Below, one piece after another: positions 63,142 through 64,000 of a stretch of 64,000 bases of DNA. Below the pieces are notes generated by a model that was not told where the DNA came from, did not search any database, and saw only the letters and a list, made by a program, of their open reading frames with translations. The number at the start of each line of letters is the position of its first letter. Positions within the stretch are counted from its first letter, which is position 1. A program made the position numbers and the translations under genes. The DNA comes from Salinarimonas sp. (lineage in GTDB: Bacteria > Pseudomonadota > Alphaproteobacteria > Rhizobiales > Beijerinckiaceae). The stretch lies in contig NZ_CP157794.1 of the NCBI RefSeq assembly GCF_040111675.1, forward strand, positions 2,439,501 through 2,503,500, written 5' to 3'.

Positions 63142-64000
63142 CTATCCCGCGGCGGCTTCGCGACTGCCCGCGTCCGTGCCGTGGCGGGCGGCCCGCCAGC
63201 GTTCGGCGCGCACGAACGCGATGAGGTCGTCCGACGACATCGGGGCCGCGAAGGCGTAGCCCTGGAGCACGTTGCAGCCCAGCTCGTCGAGGATGGCGGC
63301 GTGGTCCATGGTCTCGACGCCTTCGGCGACGACCGCGATGCCGAGCGACTTGCCGATCTCGATGATCGAGGCCACGAGCCGGCGTTGATGCGCCGCATGC
63401 GTGATCGGCGTGACCAGGCGCCGTTCGATCTTCAGGCGCTTGGGCCTGAGCTGCAGCAGGCTGACGATCGAGGCGTAGCCGGTGCCGAAATCGTCGATCT
63501 CGACGTCGATGCCCATGTCGGCGAGCCGCGCGATGTTGCTCGTGGCCGTTTCGCTGCCCTCGTCGAGAAAGATCGACTCGAGCAGCTCGAAGGACAGCTC
63601 GCCGGGCGTGATCGGCAGGTCTCGGAGCCGGTCGATCAGGGCGCCGTCCTGCAGCTGGCCGGCCGAGACGTTGACCGACTTGCGGGGAATGACGATGCCC
63701 GCCGCCGCCCAGCGCGCCGACTGCCAGAGCGTCTCCTCGAGAACGATGCGGTCGATCAGAGGGACGACCCCGAGCTCCTCGGCCGTGGCGAGGAACGCGC
63801 CGGGCGCGAGGATCCCTCGGGTGGGATGGCGCCACCGCGCCAGGGCCTCGACGCCGACGATGTCGAGGGTCCGCGCATCGAACTGGGGCTGGAAGTAGGG
63901 CAGGAACTCCCGCCGCTCGAGCCCGGTCAGGATCTCGTCCGCCAGGATCTTGTTGGACACGATCTCGGCCTTCAGCGATGCGTCGAAGAACTCGTAGCGG
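63142..64000 (-). CDS. EAL-domain cyclic-di-GMP phosphodiesterase, 5' end outside window
   Basis: The visible C-terminal 285 residues read through to the window edge without a start; RYEFFDASLKAEIVSNKIL before the EAL domain resembles the end of a preceding GGDEF or sensor domain. EAL motifs present: VEALARWRHP, LSFELLES, IDDFGTGYAS and VVAEGVET. The active-site Asp of the usual KIDR is Glu in LKIERRLV, a conservative change. Degrades cyclic di-GMP or, if degenerate, binds it. The internal ATG used for the shorter frame (63960) is not a real start. Confidence 0.85.
   Translation of the reverse strand, partial: RYEFFDASLKAEIVSNKILADEILTGLERREFLPYFQPQFDARTLDIVGVEALARWRHPTRGILAPGAFLATAEELGVVPLIDRIVLEETLWQSARWAAAGIVIPRKSVNVSAGQLQDGALIDRLRDLPITPGELSFELLESIFLDEGSETATSNIARLADMGIDVEIDDFGTGYASIVSLLQLRPKRLKIERRLVTPITHAAHQRRLVASIIEIGKSLGIAVVAEGVETMDHAAILDELGCNVLQGYAFAAPMSSDDLIAFVRAERWRAARHGTDAGSREAAAG

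Noticed and set aside
63142-63960. Complete short EAL protein starting at 63960
   Set aside because: The same frame stays open to the window edge and encodes a plausible preceding domain end, so the internal start is not supported.

Overview
The window is GC-rich (about 70 % by eye) and reads as chromosome of an alphaproteobacterium, most likely a halotolerant member of the Hyphomicrobiales. Pointers are the yajC-secD-secF-Mth938-squalene-synthase-like gene order, an HWE-type sensor kinase, CpxGC-rich palindromic intergenic repeats, and a fused glycine/sarcosine-dimethylglycine methyltransferase that makes glycine betaine. A Salinarimonas-like genus is a guess from memory, not a measured result. 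No rRNA, tRNA, CRISPR array or prophage was seen.

Layout. (1) 1-13.8 kb: aromatic catabolism. A ten-gene minus-strand operon (12683 down to 2309), divergent from a LysR gene, encodes a defective-looking intradiol dioxygenase paralogue, maleylacetate reductase, a complete Liv-type ABC importer, a phenol-type FAD monooxygenase, hydroxyquinol 1,2-dioxygenase and a beta-keto acid cleavage enzyme. Together these could import a phenol, hydroxylate it to hydroxyquinol, open the ring, reduce maleylacetate to 3-oxoadipate and cleave that with acetyl-CoA. A GntR gene, a partial binding-protein gene and a fumarylpyruvate-hydrolase-like gene lie at the left edge. (2) 14.1-25 kb: four-PAS HWE kinase, a membrane formate dehydrogenase operon (Cys type), a metallo-beta-lactamase-fold hydrolase and the betaine synthase. 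(3) 25.4-31.2 kb: the Sec accessory operon, split by an IS110 element that landed on the ribosome binding site of the last gene. (4) 31.2-35.4 kb: an array of about seven 185-bp palindrome-bounded repeats; two identical IS1111-group elements sit at the same position of two neighbouring units. (5) 35.4-54.4 kb: a patchwork of small-molecule catabolic operons (flavin monooxygenases, TAXI-TRAP transporter with sugar-acid dehydratase, HpcH/HpaI aldolase with FAD oxidase, amino-acid-type ABC importer without ATPase, aminotransferase), each beside a GntR or winged-helix regulator. (6) 55.1-64 kb: mostly housekeeping: XRE regulator, glycosyltransferase-like protein, pyroglutamyl peptidase, phosphoesterase, CPA2 antiporter, gyrA and a partial EAL protein.

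Most interesting signals: the twin IS1111 elements with a structured 3' noncoding segment that may be a bridge RNA complementary to the repeat they target; the intradiol dioxygenase lacking two of four iron ligands; and the proposal that a beta-keto acid cleavage enzyme replaces the usual transferase and thiolase at the end of the hydroxyquinol pathway.
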